In this document: piece after piece, positions 7,471-16,523 of the stretch
Numbering within the stretch: position 1 is the stretch's first letter
How the letters are laid out: every line of letters begins with the position of its first letter
The notes under the pieces: generated by a model
Told to the model about the DNA's origin: nothing
Seen by the model: the letters and a program-made list of their open reading frames with translations, nothing else
Databases searched by the model: none
Made by a program: the position numbers and the translations under genes
Source: a virus
IMG/VR virus record: IMGVR_UViG_3300031841_003649
Coordinates: 1-34,557 of that record
DNA length: 34,557 bases
Reading direction: 5' to 3' (one strand)

Positions 7471-8849
7471 TGAAGACAATTAAAAAAAACAGAATCCCCT
7501 CGCCGGTAAAATTCAATTATGAATCCGGCGACAGTTCGAAGAAGAGAAGGAATCCATCGACGCGACTGAAGTCAGTCGACTCGATGCTGACTCGGGATAA
7601 ACGGAATCGCCTACAGGCGAACACTCGCGACCTGACTCAGAACTTCGCTCTCGCTGGGTGGGCTGTTCGTCGTCATCTCGATTATATATCACAGTTCGAC
7701 TTTCAAGCGAACACAGGAGACGTCGGTCTCGATCGTGATATCGAAGCGATGATGGAGTGGTATCAAAGACCTCAGAACTGTGATGTCTCACGTCGTCACA
7801 GTTTTGCGTCGATCGTTCGGATGTGCGAGGAGCGTCGGACGATCGACGGCGATGTCTTCCTCGTGAAATTGAGTTCCGGACATTTGCAGGTCATCGAATC
7901 CGATCGCGTTCGCGATCCCGATCAGATCTCTCCCGAGGATCAGGGGAAGATCGTTCACGGTGTGAAGGTCGCTCCCTCGGGGATGCTGAGATCGATCGCA
8001 GTTCATCGAAGAGATGATCGCCGCGGATATGAGTTCGAGAGATCAGTCCGCGGGGCGAACGTCTTTCACTTCGGATACTTCGATCGCTTCGATCAGATCC
8101 GAGGAGTGAGTCCCCTCGCTCCGGCGGTTGCGACCTTCCGAGACATCGCGGAGTCATCCGAGTATGCTCTCCAGAAAATGAAAGTCCAGAGTCTCTTCGC
8201 GTTAGTGTTTTATCGTGACTCATCCGATAACTTCGGCGACTATGAATCGTCGGGAGGATACGAGGTCGACTTCGGAAAGAACGGCGGCGCCGTGAAGTTA
8301 GATCTCGAACCGAATGATCGAGCCGAATTCCTCGAGAGTAAATCTCCGGCGAATGAATTCCAGTCCTTCCTCGACCACTCGATCGGGATGGCGCTGAAGT
8401 GTCTCGACATTCCGATCTCCTTCGCTGACGAGAGTCGCGTGAATTACTCCTCCGCTCGATCCGCGTGGATCCATTACGAACGGTCGACTCGATCGAAGCG
8501 AAGATCGCTCCGCGATCTATTGGATCGGATCACCTACTGGAGAATGAAGCTATTCATTCAGGATGGAGACCTGACACTCTCTCGCGGGATGGATCTCTCG
8601 GCGGTTCGCTGGGAGTGGGTTCACTCGGGTACGCCGTGGGTCGATCCGAAGAAGGAAGTCGAAGGAGACATCCTCGCGATTGCCGCCGGTCTGAAGACTC
8701 GGAGTCAGGTCGTGAAGGAGAGACACGGGAAAGAATTCAGGGACGTCGCGGAACAACTCGCGAACGAACAGAGACTCCTCGAGGAACTGGGAGTCGATAC
8801 AGCATTGAACAAAGTCCTCGACCTATCAGGAGAAGACAATGACGAATAA
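7470..8849 (+). CDS. Portal protein (lambda gpB family)
   Basis: Forms the dodecameric ring through which DNA enters and leaves the head. Residues 30-80 (RDKRNRLQANTRDLTQNFALAGWAVRRHLDYI) match the N-terminal pattern of lambda-type portals. The central part (RGANVFHFGYFDRFDQIRGVSPLAPAVATFRDIAE, about 190-230) is the most diagnostic piece of the family. 459 residues is a typical length. Placed between the gpW-like gene and the protease, with an 11 bp overlap into the latter. Confidence 0.92.
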   Translation: MKTIKKNRIPSPVKFNYESGDSSKKRRNPSTRLKSVDSMLTRDKRNRLQANTRDLTQNFALAGWAVRRHLDYISQFDFQANTGDVGLDRDIEAMMEWYQRPQNCDVSRRHSFASIVRMCEERRTIDGDVFLVKLSSGHLQVIESDRVRDPDQISPEDQGKIVHGVKVAPSGMLRSIAVHRRDDRRGYEFERSVRGANVFHFGYFDRFDQIRGVSPLAPAVATFRDIAESSEYALQKMKVQSLFALVFYRDSSDNFGDYESSGGYEVDFGKNGGAVKLDLEPNDRAEFLESKSPANEFQSFLDHSIGMALKCLDIPISFADESRVNYSSARSAWIHYERSTRSKRRSLRDLLDRITYWRMKLFIQDGDLTLSRGMDLSAVRWEWVHSGTPWVDPKKEVEGDILAIAAGLKTRSQVVKERHGKEFRDVAEQLANEQRLLEELGVDTALNKVLDLSGEDNDE

Positions 8850-9948
8850 GGAGAAGATCCCAGTCGAAGCGCTCGAGATGGTGTCTCGCGGCGAGGCTGT
8901 TAATTTTAATCACACAGAAGGAGCGAAGGATGACGGACTGAATGTCACACTCCTCGCTCGAAGTTCTAAGGCGATAGATCACTGGTATTGGGGGTCGGTC
9001 GTTCATGATCTGGAAGGGATGAAAGTGAAGGAGCGGATCCCGCTCGACTTCAATCACAACCCCGACGAGATCATCGGATATCTGGACGAGTTCGAGATCA
9101 CTGAAGAGGGACTTCTCTGTCATGGGAAGTTAACTCCCTTCAGTGAGAACGACCGCGCCTCGGAGATCGCGTTCAAATCAAAAGCAGGCGTCCCGTGGGA
9201 GAGTTCGATCTCCTTCGGCGGCGATGGGATTGTCCTCGAGAATATCGGCGACGATCCTGTGACTGTGAACGGATTAGAGTTCTCGAACGGGACAGTCGTT
9301 CGGGAGTGGCCGTTCCGCGCTTGCGCAATTTGTCCCAGTGGAGCAGACGCGAACACGTCCTCCGCTGTTTTTAATAGTGGTGATCTCGTCGAGGTCACGG
9401 TCTTATCAAAGGAGAAGAAGATGGACGACAACAAGGAAAGCGACTTCACAGAAGTCGCTGAAGATGTTATCGTCGCAGACCTCGATGAAGTTCAAGAGGA
9501 TGAAATCCTCGAAGAAGCAGTCGATCAGGTAGGCGACGAACAGGTCGAAGAATCTCAGGAAGAAGCAGTCGTCGAAGATGCTGAAGAAGCAGTCGTCGAA
9601 GAGGCGGTCGAACTGAGTGATCCTCGCGCCGAGTGTCGACAATTTGTCGAACAATTCGGAGCGGAGAACGGCGGTCAATGGTTCGCTGAAGGATTGAGTC
9701 TCGCAGAGGCGACCTCACTTCATAATCAGGGAATCGAAGATGAACGCGACGAACTTCTGAAGGAAGTCGCTGAACTTCGTCAACGTCTAAGCAGTATAGA
9801 ACGCGGAGAGGATGCTCCTCTTCAGTTCTCAAACAGCGACGACGATGAAGAGGCAGAACGTCGAAACAGGTTCGAACGTAAACGAAGGGAAGTCGGATCC
9901 GGCGCGATCGCCGCGTTCGAGAATCGCTTCGAAACAAAACAAAACTAA
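8839..9948 (+). CDS. Head maturation protease fused to scaffold
   Basis: Residues 1-185 are a prohead serine protease: PLDFNHNPDEIIGYLD with His73, PWESSISFGG with candidate Ser122 or Ser123, and the closing VREWPFRACAICPSGADANT. Residues 195-260 are extremely acidic, and 295-325 form a coiled coil (DERDELLKEVAELRQRLSSIE), as in scaffolding proteins. The protease would cleave scaffold and capsid proteins during head maturation. The 369-residue fusion mirrors lambda C/Nu3. Catalytic residues are assigned by pattern only. Confidence 0.87.
   Translation: MTNKEKIPVEALEMVSRGEAVNFNHTEGAKDDGLNVTLLARSSKAIDHWYWGSVVHDLEGMKVKERIPLDFNHNPDEIIGYLDEFEITEEGLLCHGKLTPFSENDRASEIAFKSKAGVPWESSISFGGDGIVLENIGDDPVTVNGLEFSNGTVVREWPFRACAICPSGADANTSSAVFNSGDLVEVTVLSKEKKMDDNKESDFTEVAEDVIVADLDEVQEDEILEEAVDQVGDEQVEESQEEAVVEDAEEAVVEEAVELSDPRAECRQFVEQFGAENGGQWFAEGLSLAEATSLHNQGIEDERDELLKEVAELRQRLSSIERGEDAPLQFSNSDDDEEAERRNRFERKRREVGSGAIAAFENRFETKQN
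9421..9948 (+). CDS. Scaffold protein from internal start
   Basis: GGAG at 9411-9414 lies six bases before an in-frame ATG that is codon 195 of the protease gene. Initiation there gives a 175-residue protein with only the acidic and coiled-coil scaffold part, the same nested arrangement as lambda Nu3 inside C. The site sits exactly at the domain boundary, which favours real use. Confidence 0.65.
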   Translation: MDDNKESDFTEVAEDVIVADLDEVQEDEILEEAVDQVGDEQVEESQEEAVVEDAEEAVVEEAVELSDPRAECRQFVEQFGAENGGQWFAEGLSLAEATSLHNQGIEDERDELLKEVAELRQRLSSIERGEDAPLQFSNSDDDEEAERRNRFERKRREVGSGAIAAFENRFETKQN

Positions 9949-9972
9949 AACCATTTTAAGAAAGAGACAAAA

Positions 9973-10890
9973 ATGGCTGACGCATTTTTAACAACTTCAG
10001 AAGTCGCGAAGTTCAATGATAGCGACTTAGACATCGGAATCCTGAGTGAGGTTCTGAACGACGCTCCTGTTCTCGCCGCGATCGCCGCGAAGAGTATCGC
10101 CGGAGTGACTTATAATTATCTCAAAGAGACCGCCGCTCCTAATGTAGGTTTCAGAAGTGAGAACGCCGGACGCGAAAACTCGGTCGGACAATACACGAAG
10201 GTAGCCGTCGATCTGAAGATCCTCGACGCCTCGTATTATCTGGACATCGCAGTCGCCGAAGCAGATGAACGCGGCGCATCCGCCGCTCTCGCTACTCAGG
10301 CAGTTAGTCACCTTCGGTCGGCAATGTTCCACGCCGAGAAGGAGATCATCAACGGCGATCAGACAGGAGGCTTCGGTGGCTTCGCTGATCAGATCTCAGC
10401 GCTGTCGAATTCGATGTGTGTAAACGCTGGCGGGAGTACCGCCGACACTGGTTCCAGTGTGTACGCCGTTGTCAGTTCTCCCGCGGAAGTGTCTGTCGTC
10501 TGGGGACAGAGTGGTGAGATTAATGTCGGGGATACTGTCGTCCAGAAACACGACGCAACGACCGGATCTTATCCTGTGTACTACACACCGATCTCCGCTT
10601 ACTGTGGACTACAGGTCGGGACGGATTACAGTCTCGGAGCTATCCGGAACATCACCGAGGATAGTTCCGCTAAACTGACGGACGACATGATCGCGGATCT
10701 TCTGAGTAAGTTCCCCGCGGGCAAGCGTCCATCGATGCTAGTAATGAACCGTCGGTCTCTGGCTCAACTCCGCGATTCAAGAGTCGCGAGCCATCCGACC
10801 GGAGCGCCGGTTCCGTTCCCGAGTGATAGCTTCGGCGTCCCGATCGTGGTGTCCGACGCTGTTGGATCCGCGGAAGCGCTGATCAGCTAG
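9973..10890 (+). CDS. Major capsid protein (HK97 fold)
   Basis: 305 residues. Features include an N-terminal segment with SEVLNDAPVLAAIAA, the YNYLKETAAPNVGFRSENAG strand region, a long helix (LRSAMFHAEKEIINGDQ, about 113-130), and the C-terminal PSMLVMNRRSLAQLRDSR...FGVPIVVSDAVG that is characteristic of HK97-fold capsid proteins. The position straight after the scaffold supports this. The ribosome site is weak (AAGAAAGAG), which is odd for the most abundant virion protein. Confidence 0.87.
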   Translation: MADAFLTTSEVAKFNDSDLDIGILSEVLNDAPVLAAIAAKSIAGVTYNYLKETAAPNVGFRSENAGRENSVGQYTKVAVDLKILDASYYLDIAVAEADERGASAALATQAVSHLRSAMFHAEKEIINGDQTGGFGGFADQISALSNSMCVNAGGSTADTGSSVYAVVSSPAEVSVVWGQSGEINVGDTVVQKHDATTGSYPVYYTPISAYCGLQVGTDYSLGAIRNITEDSSAKLTDDMIADLLSKFPAGKRPSMLVMNRRSLAQLRDSRVASHPTGAPVPFPSDSFGVPIVVSDAVGSAEALIS

Positions 10891-10898
10891 GGAAGGCA

Positions 10899-11270
10899 AT
10901 GACGAAACTCGACGAGATCATCTCCGATAACTTCGAAACACTGAAGACCCTCTCGGGCGTATCGATCAGATACGTCCGCGGGGACTCTTCGGTGGAGATG
11001 GTCGCCGTCGCAGGTTCGACAGACTACGCGATCGAGGAACTCTCCGGACTTCTGGAAAGTATTCAGAGTCGGGACTTCCTCGTCCTCGCCTCCGAGTTAG
11101 TTCTCGGAGGATCTCCCGTTCTTCCGGAACGCGGAGACGAGGTTCGCGAAGTTCTCCCGAACGGAGAAGAGTTGATTTATCCAGTGATGAGTCCCGCGGG
11201 GTCTCGTCATTATGAATATAGTGATCCCTATCGAGTAGTGATCCGGATCCATACGAAGCAGACGAGATAA
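10899..11270 (+). CDS. Head completion/stopper protein
   Basis: 123 residues. The C-terminal half (LPERGDEVREVLPNGEELIYPVM...YRVVIRIHTKQ) follows the beta-barrel pattern of head-closure proteins, with the PxRGD turn and terminal RIHTK that I recall from that group. It comes just after the capsid gene and before the tail terminator, the usual slot. It would bind under the connector and provide the tail docking surface. Confidence 0.7.
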   Translation: MTKLDEIISDNFETLKTLSGVSIRYVRGDSSVEMVAVAGSTDYAIEELSGLLESIQSRDFLVLASELVLGGSPVLPERGDEVREVLPNGEELIYPVMSPAGSRHYEYSDPYRVVIRIHTKQTR

Positions 11271-11272
11271 GA

Positions 11273-11692
11273 ATGTCAGGGATTAGCGACATTGCCGACG
11301 GAGTGATCTCCCTTCTGAACGAGGGGACGTTCTCTTCATCCTTTACGGCGAAACGAGTCGCGGTTCCTCTGTTCGAACGTGAGACTCTCAGGAGTCTGAC
11401 GGTCACTCTGTGGATCGTATCGGAGACCGAGAGAGTTATCTCGAGGGAACACACCGAGCGACTTTATACTGTGGACGTCGGGATTCAGAATCCCGCCGAC
11501 CCTGACTCGGTCAGTGACATCGACTCGATGATGACACTCATCGAAGAGGTTCGCGACACAGTTCGAGGAACGACAATCGGATCCGCTGTTCACGCGGGGA
11601 CTGAAGCCGAGCCTCTTTACAATTTACAAACAATAGGGGACTCGAGAGAATTTATCTCGGTCATCTCAATAACTTATAGAGAGGTCAAATAA
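11273..11692 (+). CDS. Tail terminator protein, putative
   Basis: 139 residues with the alpha/beta layout of tail terminators: an N-terminal helix (ISDIADGVISLLN), central strands (LTVTLWIVSETE, YTVDVGIQNP), a helix with acidic start (DIDSMMTLIEEVRDTVRG) and a last strand (FISVISITYREV). It sits between stopper and tail tube genes, where the terminator is expected. It would cap the tail tube and fix its length. Based on order and general pattern. Confidence 0.65.
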   Translation: MSGISDIADGVISLLNEGTFSSSFTAKRVAVPLFERETLRSLTVTLWIVSETERVISREHTERLYTVDVGIQNPADPDSVSDIDSMMTLIEEVRDTVRGTTIGSAVHAGTEAEPLYNLQTIGDSREFISVISITYREVK

Positions 11693-11694
11693 TA

Positions 11695-12117
11695 ATGGCT
11701 GTTGTTTTAGGATTAAATGCGAAGGCGTACGTCTCCGAAACTTATAACGGAACCTATGCCGAACTTACTAATATCCGTGACGTCACGATAAACCTAGAAA
11801 AGGCTGAAGCTGATATCACTACGCGCGGCGGCGGTGGATTCCGTCAAAGTGTCGGAACTCTGAAGGATGGAAGTGTGGATTTTCAGATGGTATGGGACAC
11901 CGCGGACAGTAACTTCACGACGTTCCGGACTGCGTTCTTCGATGACGATACTGTCTATTGCAAGTTCTTGGATGGAGCGAACGGACAGGGACTCCACGCG
12001 GCCTTCTCGATCGTGAACTTCTCACGATCTGAAGCACTCGAGGAAGCGCTCATGGTGGACGTGAGTCTGAAGATCACGAAGGACACCGACCTGTCTCCGA
12101 CTTGGGTGACTAGCTAG
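11695..12117 (+). CDS. Major tail tube protein
   Basis: 140 residues, beta-rich. It starts GLNAKAYVSETYNGTYAELTNIRDVTINLEKAEADITTRGGGGFRQSVGTLKDGSVDFQMVW, the usual opening of TP901-1/lambda-type tube subunits (channel loop, then beta sandwich). It ends with SLKITKDTDLSPTWV, also typical. It polymerises around the tape measure. The stop codon overlaps the GTG start of the next gene. Confidence 0.87.
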   Translation: MAVVLGLNAKAYVSETYNGTYAELTNIRDVTINLEKAEADITTRGGGGFRQSVGTLKDGSVDFQMVWDTADSNFTTFRTAFFDDDTVYCKFLDGANGQGLHAAFSIVNFSRSEALEEALMVDVSLKITKDTDLSPTWVTS

Positions 12118-12584
12118 TGAGGACGTTCAAGGATACAGCGGGACGGACATGGAGTCTGAGTCTCAATATCCTGAACGCGAAGAAACTGAGAGACACTCTC
12201 GCGATCGATCTCTTCGATGAAAATGTCGGGGAGACGATCGCGCGACTCTCAGGAGATCCGGTTCTCCTCGCGGACGTTCTGTTCTTAATTGTTAAAGATG
12301 AAGCAGACGCGAAGGGAATCTCGGACGAGGACTTCGGATCCGCTCTCGGTGGCGATGTAATCACGACCGCGACGGAATCCTTCCTCGAAGAACTGGTCGA
12401 CTTTTATCCTGAAAAAAAAAGAGCGATCCTTCAGGGTCTTCTCGTGAAGATCAATCAGGCGGAGGAGAGGCTGATGGACGAGACGATCGAGATGATCGGA
12501 TCGGAGGCGATGGACAGGTTCATCGAGGAACAGATCACAGAGATGAAGAGTCGTCTCGATTCATCTGGAAACAAGTCTTCGTAA
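12117..12584 (+). CDS. Tail assembly chaperone, G-like
   Basis: 155 residues, helical, opening with a short beta hairpin (FKDTAGRTWSLSLNILNAKKLRDTL), as in gpG-type chaperones that keep the tape measure soluble before tube assembly. GTG start overlapping the tube gene stop. Codons 99-102 read through a run of nine A's (12412-12420) that can act as a -1 slippery site. The stop overlaps the start of the T-like gene (TAATG at 12582-12586). Confidence 0.8.
   Translation: MRTFKDTAGRTWSLSLNILNAKKLRDTLAIDLFDENVGETIARLSGDPVLLADVLFLIVKDEADAKGISDEDFGSALGGDVITTATESFLEELVDFYPEKKRAILQGLLVKINQAEERLMDETIEMIGSEAMDRFIEEQITEMKSRLDSSGNKSS
12413..12419 (+). promoter_or_regulatory. Candidate programmed -1 ribosomal frameshift site
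   Basis: A AAA AAA, read in the zero frame as GAA AAA AAA AGA. The -1 frame has a TGA at 12410-12412 just before the slip point, then stays open without stop from 12419 through 12584 into the downstream T-like gene. A slip here gives a fusion of about 248 residues (101 from G plus 147). Location, heptamer and frame all match the G/GT frameshift known from lambda-like phages. Confidence 0.75.
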
Positions 12585-12862
12585 TGGCTGGCGTCCTCGG
12601 TCTCGAGCCGTGGACGTTCACACTTCGAGAACTCGACTATCTCTTCGAGGGAAGGATTCATGAGAGATGGAATCACACCTCGTCGATGATGGCTCTGACG
12701 GCGAACTGTCATCGGGGGAAGAACTCGAAGGATTATCAGTCCGCCGATTTTCATCCATTAGTAGAGAGAACTCGGGGGATCAAACTGAAAGCGGATAACA
12801 TTGAGATCCTGAAGATGTTCATCCCGAAGGAAAACAGAGGAGGCGAAGATGGCGAAACTTAA
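12584..12862 (+). CDS. Tail assembly chaperone, T-like domain
   Basis: 92 residues from its own ATG: GVLGLEPWTFTLRELDYLFEGRIHERWNHTSSMMALTANCHRG. This is the Trp- and Asn-containing pattern seen in the T part of many gpGT proteins. It lies in the -1 frame relative to the G-like gene and is open upstream to the A9 run, so it is probably made mainly as a G-T fusion. Separate initiation through the TAATG junction is also possible. Confidence 0.75.
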   Translation: MAGVLGLEPWTFTLRELDYLFEGRIHERWNHTSSMMALTANCHRGKNSKDYQSADFHPLVERTRGIKLKADNIEILKMFIPKENRGGEDGET

Positions 12863-13388
12863 AGCGATGGTGAAGGCGAGTCCCTTCTCTGTCACGGCGA
12901 ACATGAAGGAGCTATTCTTCGACCGGAAGAAAGTGAAGTCTATCATCGACAATAAGACCCGACGCTCTCTCTCTCGATTCGGTTATTATGTGATGAGTGA
13001 CGCTCGTCGATCCATGAGGAAGGGAACCTATCGGAAGGTCGGAAAACCGACGAGGGATTCCGCGGGAAGATTCCAAGCGACAGACCGTCCGCGAGTTAAG
13101 GTTCACAGTCGAGCAGGTTCGCCGCCGAGAGTCTGGGAGGGTCTGGTCAAACGACTGACCCTCTTCGCGTTTGATCCCTATCGGATGGGCGTCGTCATCG
13201 GGACGATCGGAGATCGACGTCCCCGATCCGCTCCTCGTCTTCTCGAGTATGGTGGTGTGATCCAATACGCCTTTAAGAACGATCGGGGATATTTTATTAG
13301 GGGGACTGGTTACATGGCGCCGAGACCATATCTCCGACCCGCGTTCGATCGGAACCTTCCGAAGTTTAAGAGAATGATGGAGGAGTAA
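12849..13388 (+). CDS. HK97 gp10-like minor tail/head-tail protein, putative
   Basis: 179 residues, basic. It contains FGYYVMSDARRSMRK...SRAGSPPRVWEG, then RLLEYGG and a terminal MAPRPYLRPAFDR. The closing APRPYLRPA with a preceding E-x-GG is the signature of the HK97 gp10 group. These proteins usually lie before the tail terminator, so a place between chaperones and tape measure is unusual. GGAGG precedes the ATG, which overlaps the previous gene by 14 bp. Confidence 0.65.
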   Translation: MAKLKAMVKASPFSVTANMKELFFDRKKVKSIIDNKTRRSLSRFGYYVMSDARRSMRKGTYRKVGKPTRDSAGRFQATDRPRVKVHSRAGSPPRVWEGLVKRLTLFAFDPYRMGVVIGTIGDRRPRSAPRLLEYGGVIQYAFKNDRGYFIRGTGYMAPRPYLRPAFDRNLPKFKRMMEE

Positions 13389-13391
13389 AAC

Positions 13392-15563
13392 ATGGTATCA
13401 ACCGGAGCAATTAAAGCGGGACGAGCGTTCGTCGAGCTAGGTATCAACGATAAGATGACCGCGGCTCTCAGGAAGGCATCCGCAAAATTAAAAGCGTTCG
13501 GGAATTCAGTGTCGGCGATCGGGTCGAAGCTCGCCGGATTCGGCGCCGCCGTCGGCGCTCCACTCGTTGCCGCGGGGAAGGTCTTCGCCGACTTCGAGAG
13601 ATCGATGTCAATGGTGTCGACGATGCTGGATGAACCGGAGAAACATATGGAGGGATTTTCTGAGGGGATTCGGAAACTATCGAAGGACTTCGGAGAATCG
13701 ACCGACGTTCTCGCAAAGGGTCTCTATGATATCCTGTCCGCGGGGATCGCTCCCTCGGAGGCTCTCAAAGTTCTCGAGGCTTCAGCGAAGGCGGCGACGG
13801 GAGGGATGACAGACACCGCGACCGCGGTCGATGCGGTCACGACGATGTTAAACTCCTACGGACTCGAGGCGTCTCACGCTGGCGACGTCTCCGACCTTCT
13901 CTTCGCGATTGTGAAGAGAGGGAAGACGACCTTCGGGGAAGTCGCCGGATCGATCGGACAGGTCGCATCGGTGGCGAGATCCACAGGGGTCTCGATGGAG
14001 GAACTCGGGGCGATGTTAGCGACGATGACACGGAACGGTCTATCGACCTCTGAGTCTGTGACCGCGATCCGCTCCGCTCTCTCCGCGTTCCTCAAGCCGA
14101 CTAAAGAGGCGGCGGACGCCTTCCGAGAATTGACAGGGATGGAGATGAATCCCGCCGCGATCAAATCTCTCGGAGGGATGCGAGGCGTCATGGAATTAAT
14201 TCGGGACATGCCACCGGACGCCGTCGCGAAAATCTTCCCGAATGTCCGCGCATTATCTGGGATGCTCCCCGCGTTGAATGACCTCCAGAACTTCGACGCG
14301 GATCTCGCGACAATGGCAGGACGAACAGGACTCGCCGAAGACGCATTCAACAAAATGAAAGACACAATGACGCAGGCGTTCAAATCAATGAAACAGGCGG
14401 GACTAGATCTCCTCGTCACAGTAGGATCCGCGCTTGTCCCAGTCTTCCAAGATCTGACGGAGACATTCCATCGCGTGACGGCGATCGTCGCTCCGTGGTT
14501 GGAACAGAACAAGGAACTCGTCGCAATAATCGCGAAGGTCGCGATCGGAGCGATCGCCGGAGGTCTGGCTCTCATGGTTCTCGGGAAAGCGTTCGCCTTA
14601 GTAGGAACCGCCGTCGGTGTCGCGGCGACGATCCTCGGAGTCCTGAAGGCGGTTCTCCTCGCGATCCTGTCACCGATCGGACTGACGATCGCCGCGATCG
14701 CTGGGATCGGTTACGCTCTCTATAAGTTTACAGACATTGGGAAGGAAGTCGTCGGGAAGGCGATGGATATATTCGGAGGGATCGCCGACGTCGCGGGGAT
14801 CGCGTTCGACGGTGTGAAGGATGCTCTCGCGGCGGGAGACTGGGGACTCGCGGCGAAGATCGGATGGTCTGGGATTAAGGCGGCGTGGACTTCTGGGGTC
14901 AACGTACTCCGCGAGGCGTGGATCGGATTCAAGTCCGTCTTCATGAACTCGATGACTGACATCGCGACCGGAACGAAGAAGGCGTGGACATCCGTTCAGA
15001 CATGGTTTAAGAAAGGATGGAACAATCTAAAGGCGCTATTCGGATCCGCTGATTCTGAAGCAATGGCGGCGGCGAACAGGAAACTCGAGACCGAAGCAGA
15101 ACGACGAAGGAAACAAATCGAAGCAGAAGGGGAGGCGACGAAGTCCGCGAGGAATGAAAAGTACGCCGCGGAGATGCGAGCGATCGGAGAAGAGGAACGC
15201 GCCGCGAAGCAGGAACTCGAGAGACTCAGGAATGAAGCGAAGAGGAAACGAGAGGAACGAGAGGCGAAGCTGAAGGGGATTAAAGACGGACTAGACTCCG
15301 AGGGAGGATTCGATCCTGACGCCTTTATGAGTGATCTCTCGGCGGACATGGCTGGGATCAAACCGCTCGCGAAACGTGGCGAGATGTCATCAACTGGATT
15401 CACCAGTTCGTTCGCCGCTCTCAGGATGGCGGGTAATGCTCCGAGTGATATCGACAAACAGACAGAAGAGAACACGAAGAAGACCGCCGAGATTGTAAAG
15501 AAAATGAAACAGGTTTTAGAGGACGGGATCGACGTGAATATCAGCGATCTCACGTTCGCATAA
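13392..15563 (+). CDS. Tail tape measure protein
   Basis: 723 residues. Residues about 60-320 form the TP901-type tape measure core (FERSMSMVSTML, LAKGLYDILSAGIAPSEALKVLEASAKAATGGM, FGEVAGSIGQVASVARSTGVSMEELGAMLATMTRNGL). Hydrophobic segments at about 375-440 (GAIAGGLALMVLGKAFALVG, AVLLAILSPIGLTIAAIAGIGYAL) could enter the host membrane on ejection. A charged coiled coil spans about 560-640. By the lambda rule of about 0.15 nm per residue the tail would be near 100 nm. Largest gene after the fibre, as usual. Confidence 0.95.
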   Translation: MVSTGAIKAGRAFVELGINDKMTAALRKASAKLKAFGNSVSAIGSKLAGFGAAVGAPLVAAGKVFADFERSMSMVSTMLDEPEKHMEGFSEGIRKLSKDFGESTDVLAKGLYDILSAGIAPSEALKVLEASAKAATGGMTDTATAVDAVTTMLNSYGLEASHAGDVSDLLFAIVKRGKTTFGEVAGSIGQVASVARSTGVSMEELGAMLATMTRNGLSTSESVTAIRSALSAFLKPTKEAADAFRELTGMEMNPAAIKSLGGMRGVMELIRDMPPDAVAKIFPNVRALSGMLPALNDLQNFDADLATMAGRTGLAEDAFNKMKDTMTQAFKSMKQAGLDLLVTVGSALVPVFQDLTETFHRVTAIVAPWLEQNKELVAIIAKVAIGAIAGGLALMVLGKAFALVGTAVGVAATILGVLKAVLLAILSPIGLTIAAIAGIGYALYKFTDIGKEVVGKAMDIFGGIADVAGIAFDGVKDALAAGDWGLAAKIGWSGIKAAWTSGVNVLREAWIGFKSVFMNSMTDIATGTKKAWTSVQTWFKKGWNNLKALFGSADSEAMAAANRKLETEAERRRKQIEAEGEATKSARNEKYAAEMRAIGEEERAAKQELERLRNEAKRKREEREAKLKGIKDGLDSEGGFDPDAFMSDLSADMAGIKPLAKRGEMSSTGFTSSFAALRMAGNAPSDIDKQTEENTKKTAEIVKKMKQVLEDGIDVNISDLTFA

Positions 15564-15575
15564 CAGGAGAGACAG

Positions 15576-16523
15576 ATGGCGATAAAGATGTGGGAGAAGT
15601 ATCTCTCCCGAGAGGGATCCGCCTCCGCTGAAGAGGCGACGAGCGATCGGATCTTCATCATTCAGGGAACCGAGAGCGATGAGGATGTTCATCGTCATGT
15701 CATGAATAACGTCCCCTCCGGACACCTCGGTCTCGACGTCGAGTCCTATGATATCTCTCCTCTTCACGATGACGTCTGGGAGATTACGGTTCACTATAAA
15801 GGAGGAGCCGAAGAGAAGAAGGACTCGCGGGAGAAGCAGAAGGGGGAACAGGAGAGAGATCGAGACGGAGAGATCCAGTTCAACACAAGCGGAGCGACGA
15901 CTCGACTATATAATTCTCTCGAGACGATAGGATACTGGTCTCCAGATCCTCCGGCGCCTCTGTTCGATAATGCGATCCAAGTCGACAAGGAAGGGAAACC
16001 ACAGGGGACGGACGTCGTGATCCCGACTCTCGAGTGGAGCGAGACTCACACCTTCCCCTCCTCGATGGTTGATTATAGTTTTATGAAAACACTCGCGAAC
16101 GTCACAGGGCGAGTAAATAAAAGCATCTTCAGATCATTCGCCGCGGGCGAGGTTCTCTTCACAGGAGCGTCCGCGAATTGGAACGACGAGTCGATCGCGG
16201 TGACTTATTCATTCATCGCATCGCCGAACATCAATCCCCTGAAGATCGGGGACAACAATACGGGCATGGAGAAGAAGGGTCACGACTTCGTCTGGATCTA
16301 TTACGAAGACGACGTCGACGAGACGGCTCACTGTAAAACCAAAAAGATCAGGGCTGTTTATATCGAACGAATATACGACGAGATCGACTTCGACATCCTC
16401 GGGATCCCGAGCGCTTACGATAAGAGGATGCAGATGATCAGCGACCGGAACGAGCGACTCGAAGAGAGACGCCGACAGAGAGAGCGAGGTCAACTCGGCG
16501 ACCTGTTTGGAGATCGTGAATAA
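15576..16523 (+). CDS. Virion structural protein following the tape measure (baseplate/tail tip?)
   Basis: 315 residues. After a charged linker (about 85-105) comes DGEIQFNTSGATTRLYNSLETIGYW...VVIPTLEWSETHTFPSSMV...LTG-type strands, with FAAGEVLFTGASA and FIASPNINPLKIGDN...KKGHDFVWIYYEDD. I recall this pattern from phage proteins encoded just after the tape measure, but no function is firmly attached. The position suggests a distal tail or tail-tip component. The C-terminus is very basic and coiled-coil-like (RNERLEERRRQRERGQ). Confidence 0.75.
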   Translation: MAIKMWEKYLSREGSASAEEATSDRIFIIQGTESDEDVHRHVMNNVPSGHLGLDVESYDISPLHDDVWEITVHYKGGAEEKKDSREKQKGEQERDRDGEIQFNTSGATTRLYNSLETIGYWSPDPPAPLFDNAIQVDKEGKPQGTDVVIPTLEWSETHTFPSSMVDYSFMKTLANVTGRVNKSIFRSFAAGEVLFTGASANWNDESIAVTYSFIASPNINPLKIGDNNTGMEKKGHDFVWIYYEDDVDETAHCKTKKIRAVYIERIYDEIDFDILGIPSAYDKRMQMISDRNERLEERRRQRERGQLGDLFGDRE

